NCBI GenBank assembly: GCA_029551925.1
Contig: JAKPEO010000109.1
Span: 12,702 to 76,701, forward strand
DNA length: 64,000 nucleotides
Source of the DNA: a bacterium
GTDB taxonomy: Bacteria > JAGOBX01
Direction: 5' to 3'
Part shown: in pieces, positions 16,601-24,589 of the stretch
Position numbering within the stretch: position 1 is the stretch's first letter
Layout: each line of letters opens with the position of its first letter
Position numbers and translations under genes: made by a program
Notes under the pieces: generated by a model
Told to the model about the DNA's origin: nothing
The model's database searches: none
The model's input: the letters and a program-made list of their open reading frames with translations, nothing else

Positions 16601-17941
16601 GTCAAAATAAGAATCAGCCAATAGTTTTTTGAATTTGTATTTGAAAGAATCTGATAATTTGTCATCGAGCAATAATAATTTTATTTCAGTGATTACTCGG
16701 AAATAATCTTTAAGATTATAGTATGCTAAAAGTTCAATATATTTGAGATTATAATATTGTGGAGATTTACTGATTGTCAGATTACTGCTTAATTGCAGAG
16801 CTTGTTCAAACTGATTAATTTTGAAATAGGAATATGCTATTTTTATTCTCAAATCTATATTAGTTATTAAATTAAATTTTTCGTTTGATTTTATGTGTTT
16901 TTCATAGGTTTCAGCGACTTTTTGATAATCATCGATAGTATAATAAAGATTGACTAAAATATTGATTTTTTCAGAGAATCTGTCTTCTGGATAATTTTCT
17001 ATACTTTTTTTTAAATGAAATATTGCGCTATGATAATTTTTTAGTTCATAATATATAAGAGCTATTTTATAATCAGCTTCACTTTTAAAATTTTCAAATT
17101 TTGAATTTGCTAATTTTTTTAAAAATTCAATAGATTCATCGGGTTTTTTTAGAGAATAATAAATTTGCGAGAGTTTTAAAAATATTAGGTTTATTAATTC
17201 AGAATTTTCATTAGCCAATGCTTTTGAATAATAAGAGATAGCTTCGTTAAAATTATTGAGAGCCGCGGCAATATCGCCTAAATAGATTGAAAATTTTATA
17301 TATTCAGAATCGTCAAAGTTAATAGCTGTATCAAATTTTGTTAAATTATAGAAATTATATGCCGCCTGATAATTTTTATTGTGAATGAGCGCTTTGAAAT
17401 ATTTATATTCTACCTCTGGATTTTTTGAAAGCGCTAAATATTCAAAATAAGTTTTTTCCGCATCTTGATATTTTGCCAAGTTGAAATAGCAGTCTCCTAA
17501 ATAATTTAGAGCAGCTGCAAAAAAATCTGATTTTTTTGTTTTGTTTTTTTCGATATTAATGAATTTTTGAAAATATTCGGCGCTTAAAAGAAAATTAGAT
17601 AATTTGTAGTAAGTCAATCCTAAATTATATAAAGCAGGCGAATATTTATCGCTTTTTGAAAAGTTGTCAACTATAAACTGAAATTTTATCGCCGCGTCTT
17701 GAAAATTTTCTAAATTAAGATGACCGATGCCAATCCAGAAATAAGCGTCTTTTAAATAACTGCTGCGCGGATATTTTTTGATAAAATTTTCAAATTGTTC
17801 AATTGCTAAATTAATGTCTTTATCAAACAGTTCGACAGCAAAATTAAAATCACGTGTTTCGCGCGTATTTAAAATATTAGCGTTTGAAATGCTAAATGTA
17901 TAAAAAAAACAAAATATCAAAATTAGAGTTATTTTTTTCAT
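13670..17941 (-). CDS. Giant secreted tetratricopeptide-repeat protein
   Basis: This 1423-residue protein consists of a signal peptide (about 1-21) and almost nothing but TPR units. Repeated 34-residue helix pairs of the type 'A-x-x-x-Y-x-x-A-x-x-x-F-x-x-x-I-x-x-Y-P' run from about residue 30 to the end, roughly 35 in all. The first units resemble the BamD/CpoB (YbgF) type with YPRSSYLKDAYFWIG. Such proteins act as periplasmic scaffolds for envelope assembly, but no specific orthologue is evident. It is the first gene of a pair with the small anchored protein that overlaps its end by four bases. Large secreted TPR proteins are common in FCB-group and candidate-phylum genomes. Confidence 0.85.
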   Translation of the reverse strand: MKKITLILIFCFFYTFSISNANILNTRETRDFNFAVELFDKDINLAIEQFENFIKKYPRSSYLKDAYFWIGIGHLNLENFQDAAIKFQFIVDNFSKSDKYSPALYNLGLTYYKLSNFLLSAEYFQKFINIEKNKTKKSDFFAAALNYLGDCYFNLAKYQDAEKTYFEYLALSKNPEVEYKYFKALIHNKNYQAAYNFYNLTKFDTAINFDDSEYIKFSIYLGDIAAALNNFNEAISYYSKALANENSELINLIFLKLSQIYYSLKKPDESIEFLKKLANSKFENFKSEADYKIALIYYELKNYHSAIFHLKKSIENYPEDRFSEKINILVNLYYTIDDYQKVAETYEKHIKSNEKFNLITNIDLRIKIAYSYFKINQFEQALQLSSNLTISKSPQYYNLKYIELLAYYNLKDYFRVITEIKLLLLDDKLSDSFKYKFKKLLADSYFDIKDYGAAEKHYTELINLEHPEFNHYDILAALGVTYLKQNKFDFAELLIKNILAENTQTSLKFQQFILLFCETINNEIKSEYYLNELLKITNNAIISDKANFMLAQLNFKNKNYNISINNLKKISENYLTNDRYYLFALNYYNLKNYVNSIENLDKISDYSNDTNKIAKLYILNYYELQNYRNIIEKANLLSDAAELENKLFYSGIAHYYLKEFSTAKTLFEKFLENFNISTYYYQTLYYLAVCEFNLKNYDSALSLFLRLDASPEKNKFDYQKYLAYLYLQDNQNSKALQAINAFENNFKNTLTETLRNEINYIKTQIYFKQKNYNQALNFIAKISKPENLPFQKEYYLLYAEIHQALFQYAKANENYEKFLKIADDKSAIVKVEITIINNLFKLERFNDCVNYTENFFKKSPQITNDEKINLELQYAKSLFLLTKYDETIKYLSAKNYQDANFQLEKELLIANAHFNKKNYHNAIKLYLTILNNFPNSRYELDIRLALAQNYKLIGDTQNYELSLLNIINNISDFDLKNESIIELANFYYQHDNLDSSIFYSKKIIDTTQSKIHLEKSYRTLINSYYNTKDFRNAINYTNIFLNNNPNISETVKNEFLLLLAESYFSLNNFNEALKHYNSTRNPKIEDYLTYKKTLVYFNLEDFDNIIKESENFIKKFQNSQYIHEINYLLAFAYHKKNNLEKAVNIFIQTFDKINNETNKKIAAKIISDYYSSKKDAANTAKWLEKSIKLEATPEYDSLLSLANIYYDWKDYQNAINTFSQLIELYPPAKNNTEILSKLIYSYINSANLIKANEIAELISNKKSNEYIKLKAAVLEKSGDINALIKLYEDFINSTNLITDANIEFLNKLINHYNATNKTTYQNFLKSVLETKQFANNNALNDLTVKLADTLFENKNYSEALLFYWKIILENNAKNLFEYSYYKIILAYINLNDIQKAKIQYNKFIAEYPKSKYIESLSKYEVLK

Positions 17942-18018
17942 AGTTTAAAAAGATACTAAAATTAAAAATATTTTGGATAAATTATAATAATCAAAAAAAA
18001 AATGTCTATTGAAATTTA

Positions 18019-18045
18019 TTGATTTTTTTGGGAAAATTATATAAA
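18019..18045 (+). promoter_or_regulatory. Possible promoter of the coiled-coil gene
   Basis: TTGATT (18019-18024), a 15-base spacer and TATAAA (18040-18045) lie 45 bases before the start codon of the 215-residue protein. The base composition is AT-rich, so chance matches are likely. Confidence 0.35.
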
Positions 18046-18090
18046 ATTAAAACTTATTTTTAAATTTTGTTTTTAAGGAGCAGATGACCT

Positions 18091-18738
18091 ATGACAGATG
18101 AAAAACTAGAAAATAATGAAACATTAGAAAAAAAAGAAAGAGTATTAACTGTGAAAGATCCAAAATATGTTGCGCCTGTCCGTGCGAAAATTGATGAAGA
18201 ATTGAAAAAGGTTTCAAATTTTACTGATGACGAATTAGCGATTATGGGCTGGTCGTCAAAATATAAGGCGCATAGTTTGATAGTGAAATACGGCGAAAAA
18301 GGAGTAGAAGACGAATTTAGAAATTACGAGTGGTTCAAGCCAGCGTTAGAAGAATATTTAGATAAGAAAGCAAAAGGTTTGCTGCCGCAGCCAAATCAAA
18401 AAGATGATGAAGACGAAGAAGGACTTGACAAAGAAGAGCGCAAACGCAGAGAAAAAGAGCGGAGACGCAGAGAAAAAGAAGAGCGGCGCAAAGAGAAAGA
18501 ATTGGAGCGCGAACGCAAAAAAAGAGTAAAAGAACTCAAAAAGAAATTTGAAGATACGCGCGAGTTTAGCATCAACGAATTTTATGGATTTTTAAAAGAA
18601 TTAGGAATGAGCAAAGGCAAAGTATTTGAATTGTCATTAATTGATAAAGCATATATACAAGTTAAAAGAGACGGCAAATTATATTTTAATATATTTATCG
18701 ATAACGGTCGTATAGTTTACAAACGCGGCAATTTATAA
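18091..18738 (+). CDS. Unknown charged cytoplasmic protein with Arg/Glu helix
   Basis: I do not recognise this 215-residue protein. Residues 1-100 contain a compact, partly helical region (about 45-95, with ELAIMGWSSKYKAHSLIVKYG). Residues 105-155 are an uninterrupted Lys/Arg/Glu stretch (KEERKRREKERRRREKEERR type) that should form a single charged helix. Residues 160-215 look like a small folded domain ending FIDNGRIVYKRGN. There is no signal peptide or membrane segment. An AAGGAG Shine-Dalgarno supports the start. It is divergent from the giant TPR gene and followed by a strong hairpin, so it is probably monocistronic. Confidence 0.7.
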   Translation: MTDEKLENNETLEKKERVLTVKDPKYVAPVRAKIDEELKKVSNFTDDELAIMGWSSKYKAHSLIVKYGEKGVEDEFRNYEWFKPALEEYLDKKAKGLLPQPNQKDDEDEEGLDKEERKRREKERRRREKEERRKEKELERERKKRVKELKKKFEDTREFSINEFYGFLKELGMSKGKVFELSLIDKAYIQVKRDGKLYFNIFIDNGRIVYKRGNL

Positions 18739-18756
18739 TTTTTAATCATTGTTTGT

Positions 18757-18823
18757 TTGCCGCCGCAAATTTAATTTTTGGCAGAAAATAAATCAACTGC
18801 CAAGATTAAATTTGCAGCGGCAA
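18757..18823 (+). terminator. Long hairpin after the charged-protein gene
   Basis: Arms of about 27 bases (18757-18784 and 18797-18823, ttgccgc...ttggcag) are complementary with few mismatches around a 12-base loop. It lies 18 bases after the stop codon. The sequence after the stem is AT-rich but not a clean T-run, so it may protect the 3' end or represent a palindromic element. Confidence 0.5.
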
Positions 18824-18854
18824 TAATTGTAAATAAATGCACATCTGAAATTTA

Positions 18855-19907
18855 ATGAATCATACTCATATTATAGATTATATTCAAAAAATAGAAAATT
18901 ATTGTAAGTCAAATAACTTGTGGAATATCCCGCGGAAAGAAGCGGAATATTTATTTGAACTAATAAAAACAAATAAATTTACGAATATTTTAGAATGTGG
19001 CACAGGTGGCGGTTATTCTACTTTATGGCTTGCGTATGCCGCAAGTTTTAATAATGGAAAGGTATTGACTATTGAATCGCACAAAGAACGCTATAATAAT
19101 GCAAACGCAATTTTTCAAAATAGCGGATTAACAAATATCGCTCAAATTAAAGGGCATTGTCCGGGCTATTTTGAGAATCTTAATGAAAAATTCGATTTTA
19201 TTTTTATAGATGTAGTAAAACATCTTTATCTTGAAACATTCAAAAAATCAGTAAATTTATTAAAAGCAAATGGCATAATTGCTGCGGATAATATTAAAAC
19301 GCATAAAGCTGAAACAGCAGAATTTATTGAATATCTGCTGGCATTAGCAGATTATAAAACGGAAATAATCGATGTTGGCAATGGTTTGAGTATCACTTCA
19401 AAAAAAGAACATATAGTATTTTTAGGATTAGGCGCAAATATTGCTCCTGAATTAGAAAATATCCGCCAAGCGCTTAAACAATTGGAAAATAATCCGAATA
19501 TAAAAATTTTACAAAAATCGAGTATTTATATTAGCGAGCCGATAGGATATACAGAACAGCCGGAATTTTATAATTGCGCGTTAAAAATAAAAACCGAATT
19601 TAAGCCGTTGGAATTATTGGAATTTATAAAAAAAATAGAAAAGGAACTTTGCCGCGTTTCGTCTGAAATACACTGGGGTCCGCGAACGATAGATGTAGAT
19701 ATTCTATTATATGACGATTTAATTTTGGAAACTGAAAATTTGACAATTCCGCATAAGGAATTGACTAATCGCAGATTTGCAATCGAACCGCTTTTAGAAA
19801 TCGAGCCGCAGATATTTTATCCTAATAAAGACATTAATTTAACTAATTTATATTTTTCAGAAAAAATTCAGCGGCAAAAAGTAAAAAAGTTAAATATATT
19901 ATGGTGA
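18855..19907 (+). CDS. folK: Fusion: SAM O-methyltransferase + HPPK (FolK)
   Basis: This is a 350-residue two-domain protein. Residues 1-182 are a class I methyltransferase of the YrrM/caffeoyl-CoA type. It has the SAM motif ILECGTGGGYSTLWLA (about 40-55), an acidic FDFIFIDV strand and GIIAADNI. Residues 186-350 are 6-hydroxymethyl-7,8-dihydropterin pyrophosphokinase, which activates the pterin in folate synthesis. It has FLGLGANI, SSIYISEPIGYTEQPEFYN, HWGPRTIDVDILLYDD and IPHKELTNRRFAIEPL. All HPPK key motifs are intact. FolK is usually free or fused to FolB or FolP; I know of no described fusion to this methyltransferase. No clear Shine-Dalgarno is seen. ispE follows 10 bases later. Confidence 0.9.
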   Translation: MNHTHIIDYIQKIENYCKSNNLWNIPRKEAEYLFELIKTNKFTNILECGTGGGYSTLWLAYAASFNNGKVLTIESHKERYNNANAIFQNSGLTNIAQIKGHCPGYFENLNEKFDFIFIDVVKHLYLETFKKSVNLLKANGIIAADNIKTHKAETAEFIEYLLALADYKTEIIDVGNGLSITSKKEHIVFLGLGANIAPELENIRQALKQLENNPNIKILQKSSIYISEPIGYTEQPEFYNCALKIKTEFKPLELLEFIKKIEKELCRVSSEIHWGPRTIDVDILLYDDLILETENLTIPHKELTNRRFAIEPLLEIEPQIFYPNKDINLTNLYFSEKIQRQKVKKLNILW

Positions 19908-19916
19908 CAAAATTTT

Positions 19917-20852
19917 ATGAAGAAAAATAGTATTACAATAAAAGCGTATGCAAAACTAAATCTTATATTGCAAATAGTAGGGAAACGCGCAGATGGCTAT
20001 CATTTATTAAATTCATTTATGCAGTCAATTGATTTATACGATACGATTACTGTAAAGAAAAAGAAAACATTAAATTCTCAAATAATAATTAAAACTGAAT
20101 ATTCTAAAAAATTATTGCCATATATTACAGATGAATTTAATGCGCCGGAAGATGTTGAAAAGAATATTTGCGGAAAAGTAGCGAAGAAAATAATGTCTAT
20201 AAATAACATAAAAAACGATATAGAAATAAAAATATTTAAGAGAATACCGATAGGCGCGGGATTAGGCGGCGGCAGCAGCGACGGCGCGGCAGCAGCAAAT
20301 GCTATTAACGAATTATTTGACTTAAATCACACAAAACAGCAATTATGCAATATAGTAAAAGATATAGGCGCGGATATTCCATTTAATATTTACTGCGGCA
20401 GCGCGATAGTGCAAGGAATAGGCGAAAAAATTAAATTGATAGATGCTGAATTTTTGAAAGATTATAAATTTATTTTGATTTATCCAAATATTCACTCTTC
20501 AACAGTAGAAGTTTATCGAAATTTTAAAAAACGCTTGACAGATACAGCGGATTATGTTAAATTATTATTAAAAAATAATAAAAATGATATTGAGAGTTAT
20601 TTAGTGAACGATTTAAGTGAGACAGTTTATTGTCTCTACGGAAAAATAAAAATTGTAAAGGAGAAAATTGAAAATTCAATAAACAAAAAAATATTTATGT
20701 CAGGCAGTGGCTCAACTTTATTTTTGATTTTTAATGATGCTCAACTAATGAATAAAACTTATAAATTATTAGTTAAAAAATTGAGCGATTGCTTGATACT
20801 AAAAACAGCGCCTTTAATAAAAAAATATAAAGGAGAATTTTATGAAGATTAG
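19917..20852 (+). CDS. ispE: 4-diphosphocytidyl-2-C-methyl-D-erythritol kinase
   Basis: This GHMP kinase phosphorylates CDP-methylerythritol at the 2-hydroxyl in the non-mevalonate isoprenoid pathway. The 311 residues show the N-terminal AYAKLNLILQIVGKRADGYH motif, the GHMP phosphate loop IPIGAGLGGGSSDGAAA (about 115-131), and the C-terminal FMSGSGSTLF motif. The family is 280-310 residues long. It lies 10 bases after the methyltransferase-FolK gene and overlaps spoVG by 11 bases. The spoVG Shine-Dalgarno (AAAGGAG) lies inside the ispE end. Confidence 0.95.
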   Translation: MKKNSITIKAYAKLNLILQIVGKRADGYHLLNSFMQSIDLYDTITVKKKKTLNSQIIIKTEYSKKLLPYITDEFNAPEDVEKNICGKVAKKIMSINNIKNDIEIKIFKRIPIGAGLGGGSSDGAAAANAINELFDLNHTKQQLCNIVKDIGADIPFNIYCGSAIVQGIGEKIKLIDAEFLKDYKFILIYPNIHSSTVEVYRNFKKRLTDTADYVKLLLKNNKNDIESYLVNDLSETVYCLYGKIKIVKEKIENSINKKIFMSGSGSTLFLIFNDAQLMNKTYKLLVKKLSDCLILKTAPLIKKYKGEFYED

Positions 20853-21111
20853 TGAAGTGCGCGTAAAAACCGTCGATGGAAAAAAAGGTAAACTAAAAGG
20901 TTGGGCATCAATAACATTTGACGGTGAATTTGTAGTGCATAATTTAAAAATTATCGAAGGTCAAAAAGGCGTATTTGTAGCAATGCCAAATAGAAAAACA
21001 AAGGATGGTGAATATCGCGATACAGCGCATCCGCTGAATAATGAAATGCGTAAAAATATCGAACGCGCTGTTATTGAAGAATATAATAAAATCGCAGCTG
21101 AGCAAAAATAA
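20842..21111 (+). CDS. spoVG: SpoVG-family RNA/DNA-binding regulator
   Basis: This 89-residue SpoVG protein begins MKISEVRVKTVDGKKGKLKGWASITFD-type and contains the family motif VFVAMPNRKTKDGEYRD. SpoVG proteins bind nucleic acids and act as global post-transcriptional regulators in Bacillus, Staphylococcus, Listeria and Borrelia. The start overlaps ispE by 11 bases, with an AAAGGAG Shine-Dalgarno in the overlap. The ispE-spoVG-glmU-prs-L25 order is the same as in Bacillus apart from the inserted tRNA. It does not imply sporulation, since SpoVG occurs in many non-sporulating phyla. Confidence 0.95.
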   Translation: MKISEVRVKTVDGKKGKLKGWASITFDGEFVVHNLKIIEGQKGVFVAMPNRKTKDGEYRDTAHPLNNEMRKNIERAVIEEYNKIAAEQK

Positions 21112-21118
21112 AAAATAC

Positions 21119-21146
21119 TTGACTTTTTTTTGAATATAAATATTTT
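21119..21146 (+). promoter_or_regulatory. Promoter of tRNA-Gln
   Basis: TTGACT (21119-21124), a 16-base spacer and TATTTT (21141-21146) lie about 20 bases before the mature tRNA 5' end. The -35 is near consensus; the -10 is only fair. Confidence 0.55.
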
Positions 21147-21166
21147 ACTCAAAATAATTTAAGCGT

Positions 21167-21241
21167 TGGGATGTAGCCAAGCGGTAAGGCAACGGGTTTT
21201 GATCCCGTCATTCGCAGGTTCAAATCCTGCCATCCCATCCA
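21167..21241 (+). tRNA. tRNA-Gln (anticodon TTG)
   Basis: The acceptor stem pairs TGGGATG with CATCCCA, the anticodon stem is ACGGG/CCCGT with loop TTTTGAT (anticodon TTG), and the T arm is GCAGGTTCAAATCCTGC. The terminal CCA is encoded. A U-rather-than-G first base pair, as here, is a feature of tRNA-Gln. It sits between spoVG and glmU with its own promoter and terminator. Confidence 0.96.
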
Positions 21242-21255
21242 TAAAAATTTTTATT

Positions 21256-21280
21256 AAGGAGCGTAATGCTCCTTTTTTTT
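21256..21280 (+). terminator. Terminator after tRNA-Gln
   Basis: The perfect 7-base stem AAGGAGC/GCTCCTT with a 5-base loop is followed by further Ts up to 21280. It is a classical intrinsic terminator 15 bases beyond the tRNA. Confidence 0.9.
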
Positions 21281-21351
21281 ATTAGCAGTGTAAACAGCGA
21301 GAAAGCCGAAGAAACTTTAAATAAAACTAAAAAAAATATATTTTTGTTTTT

Positions 21352-22737
21352 ATGAATGACGCAGAAAAATTAGGAATAATAATATTAGCCGCAGGATTAG
21401 GCAAACGAATGAAATCGGATTTGCCGAAAGTTTTACAAAAATTATGCGGTAGACCTTTAATAAATTATGTATTAGATACTGCGCTGGCATTAAATCCTGA
21501 AATTTGTGCTGTTGTGCTGGGGTTTAAGAATGAGTTAGTCCGTCCTTTTATTTCAGAAAATGTTAAAATAGCAATACAGGAGCCGCAATTAGGCACAGGG
21601 CATGCTGTTATGCAGACCGCTGAAATATTTGAAAAATTCAGCGGAAAGATATTGGTATTATGCGGGGATGTGCCGTTATTAAAATTATTGACTTTAAAAA
21701 AATTAATTAATCAATACGATAAGCAGGAATCTGATGCTGCAATTTTGAGCGCGGAATTAGATGATCCGAGCGGCTATGGTAGAATTGTAAGAAACGAACA
21801 TAACGAAGTATCGGCGATAGTAGAAGACAAAGACGCGGATAAAAATATAAAAGCTATTAAGGAAATAAATTCTGGTATTTATTGTTTTAATTCTAAATAT
21901 TTATTCAAATATCTTCCTAATATAAAAAATACTAATGCTCAATCGGAATATTATTTAACAGATATAATTGATATAATGGTAAAAAATAAACATAAAGTTA
22001 TAGCGGTAAAATCAGCGAATAAAATAGAAATCGAAGGGATAAATAATCGGCTGCAATTAGCGCGATTAGAAAAAGAATTGTATGCAGATACCGCCAAATC
22101 GCATTTAGAAAATGGAGTAGTTATAAATGATATAGAAAATGTCTATATTGATACTCTTTCAAAAATCGGCGCTGAAACAGTGATAATGGCTGGTAGTGTT
22201 ATTATGAATTCGATATTAGGGAAAAATTGTGTAATTGACGGTGGCGCGATATCTGATAGCGAAATAAAAGAAAACTGCAATATTGGCAAATCAACTATAA
22301 GCAAAACAAAAATATTTGCTAATGTTTCTATAAATGATTATAATGTAATCGGTGATTGTGAAATAAAAAACAATTGTGCGATAGGAAATAATAACACAAT
22401 TAAAAATTCTTGTATAGATGTTAATACTAAAATTCAAAATAATTGCAATATTGAAGATATGGAAATAGGAAAAAATTGTTATATTTCTAATGGCTTTAGT
22501 GTTTGCAATTTTGACGGATTTAATAATCATACAAGTAAAATATCAGATTTTGTATTTGTTGGCGCGGGCTGTCAGATAGTATCGCCTGTGAATATCAATA
22601 GCAATAGTTATATTACTTCTGGCTCGACAATAATAAAAGATGTGGAAGAAGATAGTTTAATAATGGCGCGTTTTGATGTTGTGGCAAAGCGCGGATATAT
22701 GGATAAAATTAAGAAAAAAATAAATGGCGGTGAGTAA
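21352..22737 (+). CDS. glmU: Bifunctional UDP-GlcNAc pyrophosphorylase / GlcN-1-P acetyltransferase
   Basis: This cytoplasmic enzyme acetylates glucosamine 1-phosphate and couples it to UTP, making UDP-GlcNAc for peptidoglycan and lipopolysaccharide. The 461 residues fit family length (450-460). The N-terminal domain has ILAAGLGKRMKSDLPKVLQ (about 11-29), QLGTGHAV and LCGDVPLL. From about residue 255 a left-handed beta-helix of hexapeptide repeats begins, rich in Ile/Asn-Cys units (such as NCNIG and NCAIG). The C-terminal part keeps a short loop-and-tail. Start codon context lacks a clear Shine-Dalgarno. It is followed three bases later by prs. Confidence 0.95.
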   Translation: MNDAEKLGIIILAAGLGKRMKSDLPKVLQKLCGRPLINYVLDTALALNPEICAVVLGFKNELVRPFISENVKIAIQEPQLGTGHAVMQTAEIFEKFSGKILVLCGDVPLLKLLTLKKLINQYDKQESDAAILSAELDDPSGYGRIVRNEHNEVSAIVEDKDADKNIKAIKEINSGIYCFNSKYLFKYLPNIKNTNAQSEYYLTDIIDIMVKNKHKVIAVKSANKIEIEGINNRLQLARLEKELYADTAKSHLENGVVINDIENVYIDTLSKIGAETVIMAGSVIMNSILGKNCVIDGGAISDSEIKENCNIGKSTISKTKIFANVSINDYNVIGDCEIKNNCAIGNNNTIKNSCIDVNTKIQNNCNIEDMEIGKNCYISNGFSVCNFDGFNNHTSKISDFVFVGAGCQIVSPVNINSNSYITSGSTIIKDVEEDSLIMARFDVVAKRGYMDKIKKKINGGE

Positions 22738-22740
22738 TTT

Positions 22741-23721
22741 ATGAGTATAAGTGTAATAAAAAAAAATCCGAAAATTGTATTATTTGCAGGGTCCGCGCAT
22801 AGAGAATTAGCGGAAGAAATAGCGAGACATTTGAAAATAAAATTAATGCCGAACGATATTCGAAGATTTGCTGACGGCGAGACTTATGTTCAATTTAAAG
22901 AAACATTTCGTGGCGATAATGTTTTTATAATTCAGCCGACTTGTAAGCCGGTAAATGATAATTTAGTAGAATTATTATTGACAATAGACGCTGCGCGCCG
23001 CGCATCAGCCGGCACTATAACTGCAATAATACCGTATTACGGTTATTCTCGGCAGGACAGAAAAGACAAGCCACGCGTGCCAATCAGCGCAAAACTTGTA
23101 GCAAATCTTATTACGGAAGCTGGCGCTGATAGAGTAATTGCGATAGACTTACATACTGGCCAGCTGCAAGGTTTTTTTGATATACCACTTGACCATATAA
23201 GCGCAAAACATATAATAGCGGAATACTTTACAAAAAAACTCAAAAAAGAATTAAAAGAAAATAAAGTAGTAGTGGTTTCGCCTGATGCAGGCGGCGTGGA
23301 ACGTGCGCGCGGATTCGCGCAATTATTAAAAGCGTCAATGGCTATAATAGACAAACGCAGACCGGAAGCTAATAAAGCCGAAATAATGCATATTATAGGC
23401 GATGTCAAAAATAAATCAGTAATATTATTTGATGATATGATAGATACCGGCGGGACAATGTGCGAATCTGCGAGCGCTTTATTAAAGCGCGGTGCATCAG
23501 AGGTTTATGCTGCTTGCACGCATCCAGTATTTTCCGGTCCGGCAATAGGACGAATAAATGCGTCTGAATTAAAGAATATTGTTGTAACGAATACAATACC
23601 ATTGAGTGAAGAAGCGCGAAAAAGCAAAAAAATTGTGCAACTTTCAGTGGCGCAGTTGTTGGCTGGCGCTATTGACTGCGTGCAAAAAGGAATTTCAATG
23701 AAGGTATTGTTTAAAAATTAG
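22741..23721 (+). CDS. prs: Ribose-phosphate pyrophosphokinase
   Basis: This enzyme makes PRPP from ribose 5-phosphate and ATP, for nucleotide, His and Trp synthesis. The 326 residues contain RFADGETYVQ, the flexible-loop PYYGYSRQDRKDKPR, the metal site DLHTGQLQGFFD, VVSPDAGGVERARGFA and the PRPP-binding signature ILFDDMIDTGGTM. All active-site motifs are intact. It follows glmU by three bases and is presumably co-transcribed, as in Bacillus. rplY downstream has an additional promoter. Confidence 0.97.
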   Translation: MSISVIKKNPKIVLFAGSAHRELAEEIARHLKIKLMPNDIRRFADGETYVQFKETFRGDNVFIIQPTCKPVNDNLVELLLTIDAARRASAGTITAIIPYYGYSRQDRKDKPRVPISAKLVANLITEAGADRVIAIDLHTGQLQGFFDIPLDHISAKHIIAEYFTKKLKKELKENKVVVVSPDAGGVERARGFAQLLKASMAIIDKRRPEANKAEIMHIIGDVKNKSVILFDDMIDTGGTMCESASALLKRGASEVYAACTHPVFSGPAIGRINASELKNIVVTNTIPLSEEARKSKKIVQLSVAQLLAGAIDCVQKGISMKVLFKN

Positions 23722-23731
23722 AAAAAAATAC

Positions 23732-23759
23732 TTTACTTTTTTTAAAAGATAAATATAAT
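23732..23759 (+). promoter_or_regulatory. Promoter upstream of rplY
   Basis: TTTACT (23732-23737), a 16-base spacer and a perfect TATAAT (23754-23759) lie in the 100-base gap between prs and the L25 gene. In Bacillus the equivalent ctc gene also has its own promoter, but here the hexamers look vegetative. Confidence 0.55.
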
Positions 23760-23822
23760 ATTTTGTCTTTTATTTTTTGATTAGAAATTTTTTATTAGAA
23801 AAGAATTTGGAGGAATAAGACG

Positions 23823-24500
23823 ATGAAGCAATTGAGTTTAACAGCGATGAAGCGTGATAAAGTTAAAACTAATACATCGTATAAATTAAAAAAAGAAGGA
23901 AGGGTGCCGGCGGTAATGTATGGTCCTGGCAAACCAAATATGAATTTAAGTTTGAATACCCGCGATGTTTTAGAGATAATAAATGATGAATCTGCGACTA
24001 ATGCTATTATTAATTTAACTATTGAAAATGACAATATCCAAAGAAAAGTAATGCTCAAAGATTATCAAGTAGATCCGGTGAAAAATAAATTGTTGCATGT
24101 TGATTTATATGAAATATCAATGGATAAAGAAATGACTGTTACTGTTCCGATACATTTAGTAGGCAGACCTAAGGGATTAGCAGACGGCGGAATATTAGAG
24201 CAAAAGATTCGCGAAGTAGAAATAAGATGTCTGCCTGATAGAATTCCAGAATATATAGAAGTGGATGTTTCAGCGCTCGGTATCGGCGATAATTTACATT
24301 TGTCTGATGTTAAATTTTCTGATGATATAAAAGTTTTAACTGATTTATCAAGAACAGTTGCGGTTGTAACGATTGTTGAAGAAGAAAAACCAGCGGCAGA
24401 AGAAGGAGCGGTTGAAGGAGCAGAAGCAACTACCGGCGCTGCTGCAACTTCTGAAAGCGCTGAAAAATCTTCGTCATCTGACAGCGAAGTAAAGAAATAA
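23823..24500 (+). CDS. rplY: 50S ribosomal protein L25 / general stress protein Ctc
   Basis: This 225-residue 5S rRNA-binding protein is of the long CTC/TL5 type. The N-terminal L25 domain (about 1-95) includes YKLKKEGRVPAVMYGPGKP and the DYQVDPVKNKLLHVDLYEI motif. The C-terminal beta domain (about 95-185) has VPIHLVGRPKG and GGILEQ. An Ala/Glu/Ser-rich low-complexity tail (about 190-225) ends the chain. A strong GGAGGAA Shine-Dalgarno and a -10 consensus promoter precede it, and an intrinsic terminator follows. It completes the ispE-spoVG-glmU-prs-ctc order. Confidence 0.95.
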   Translation: MKQLSLTAMKRDKVKTNTSYKLKKEGRVPAVMYGPGKPNMNLSLNTRDVLEIINDESATNAIINLTIENDNIQRKVMLKDYQVDPVKNKLLHVDLYEISMDKEMTVTVPIHLVGRPKGLADGGILEQKIREVEIRCLPDRIPEYIEVDVSALGIGDNLHLSDVKFSDDIKVLTDLSRTVAVVTIVEEEKPAAEEGAVEGAEATTGAAATSESAEKSSSSDSEVKK

Positions 24501-24543
24501 TTTCTTTCTTAAATATTAATTTTATCGAATAAATTTATTAAAT

Positions 24544-24580
24544 AAGCGGATTGTTTTAATTAAGCAGTCCGCTTTTTTTT
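24544..24580 (+). terminator. Intrinsic terminator after rplY
   Basis: Ten-base arms (24544-24553 and 24565-24574) with one G-U pair are followed by eight Ts (24573-24580). It separates rplY from the glycosyltransferase gene, which starts at 24590. Confidence 0.9.
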
Positions 24581-24589
24581 TGGAAAAAT

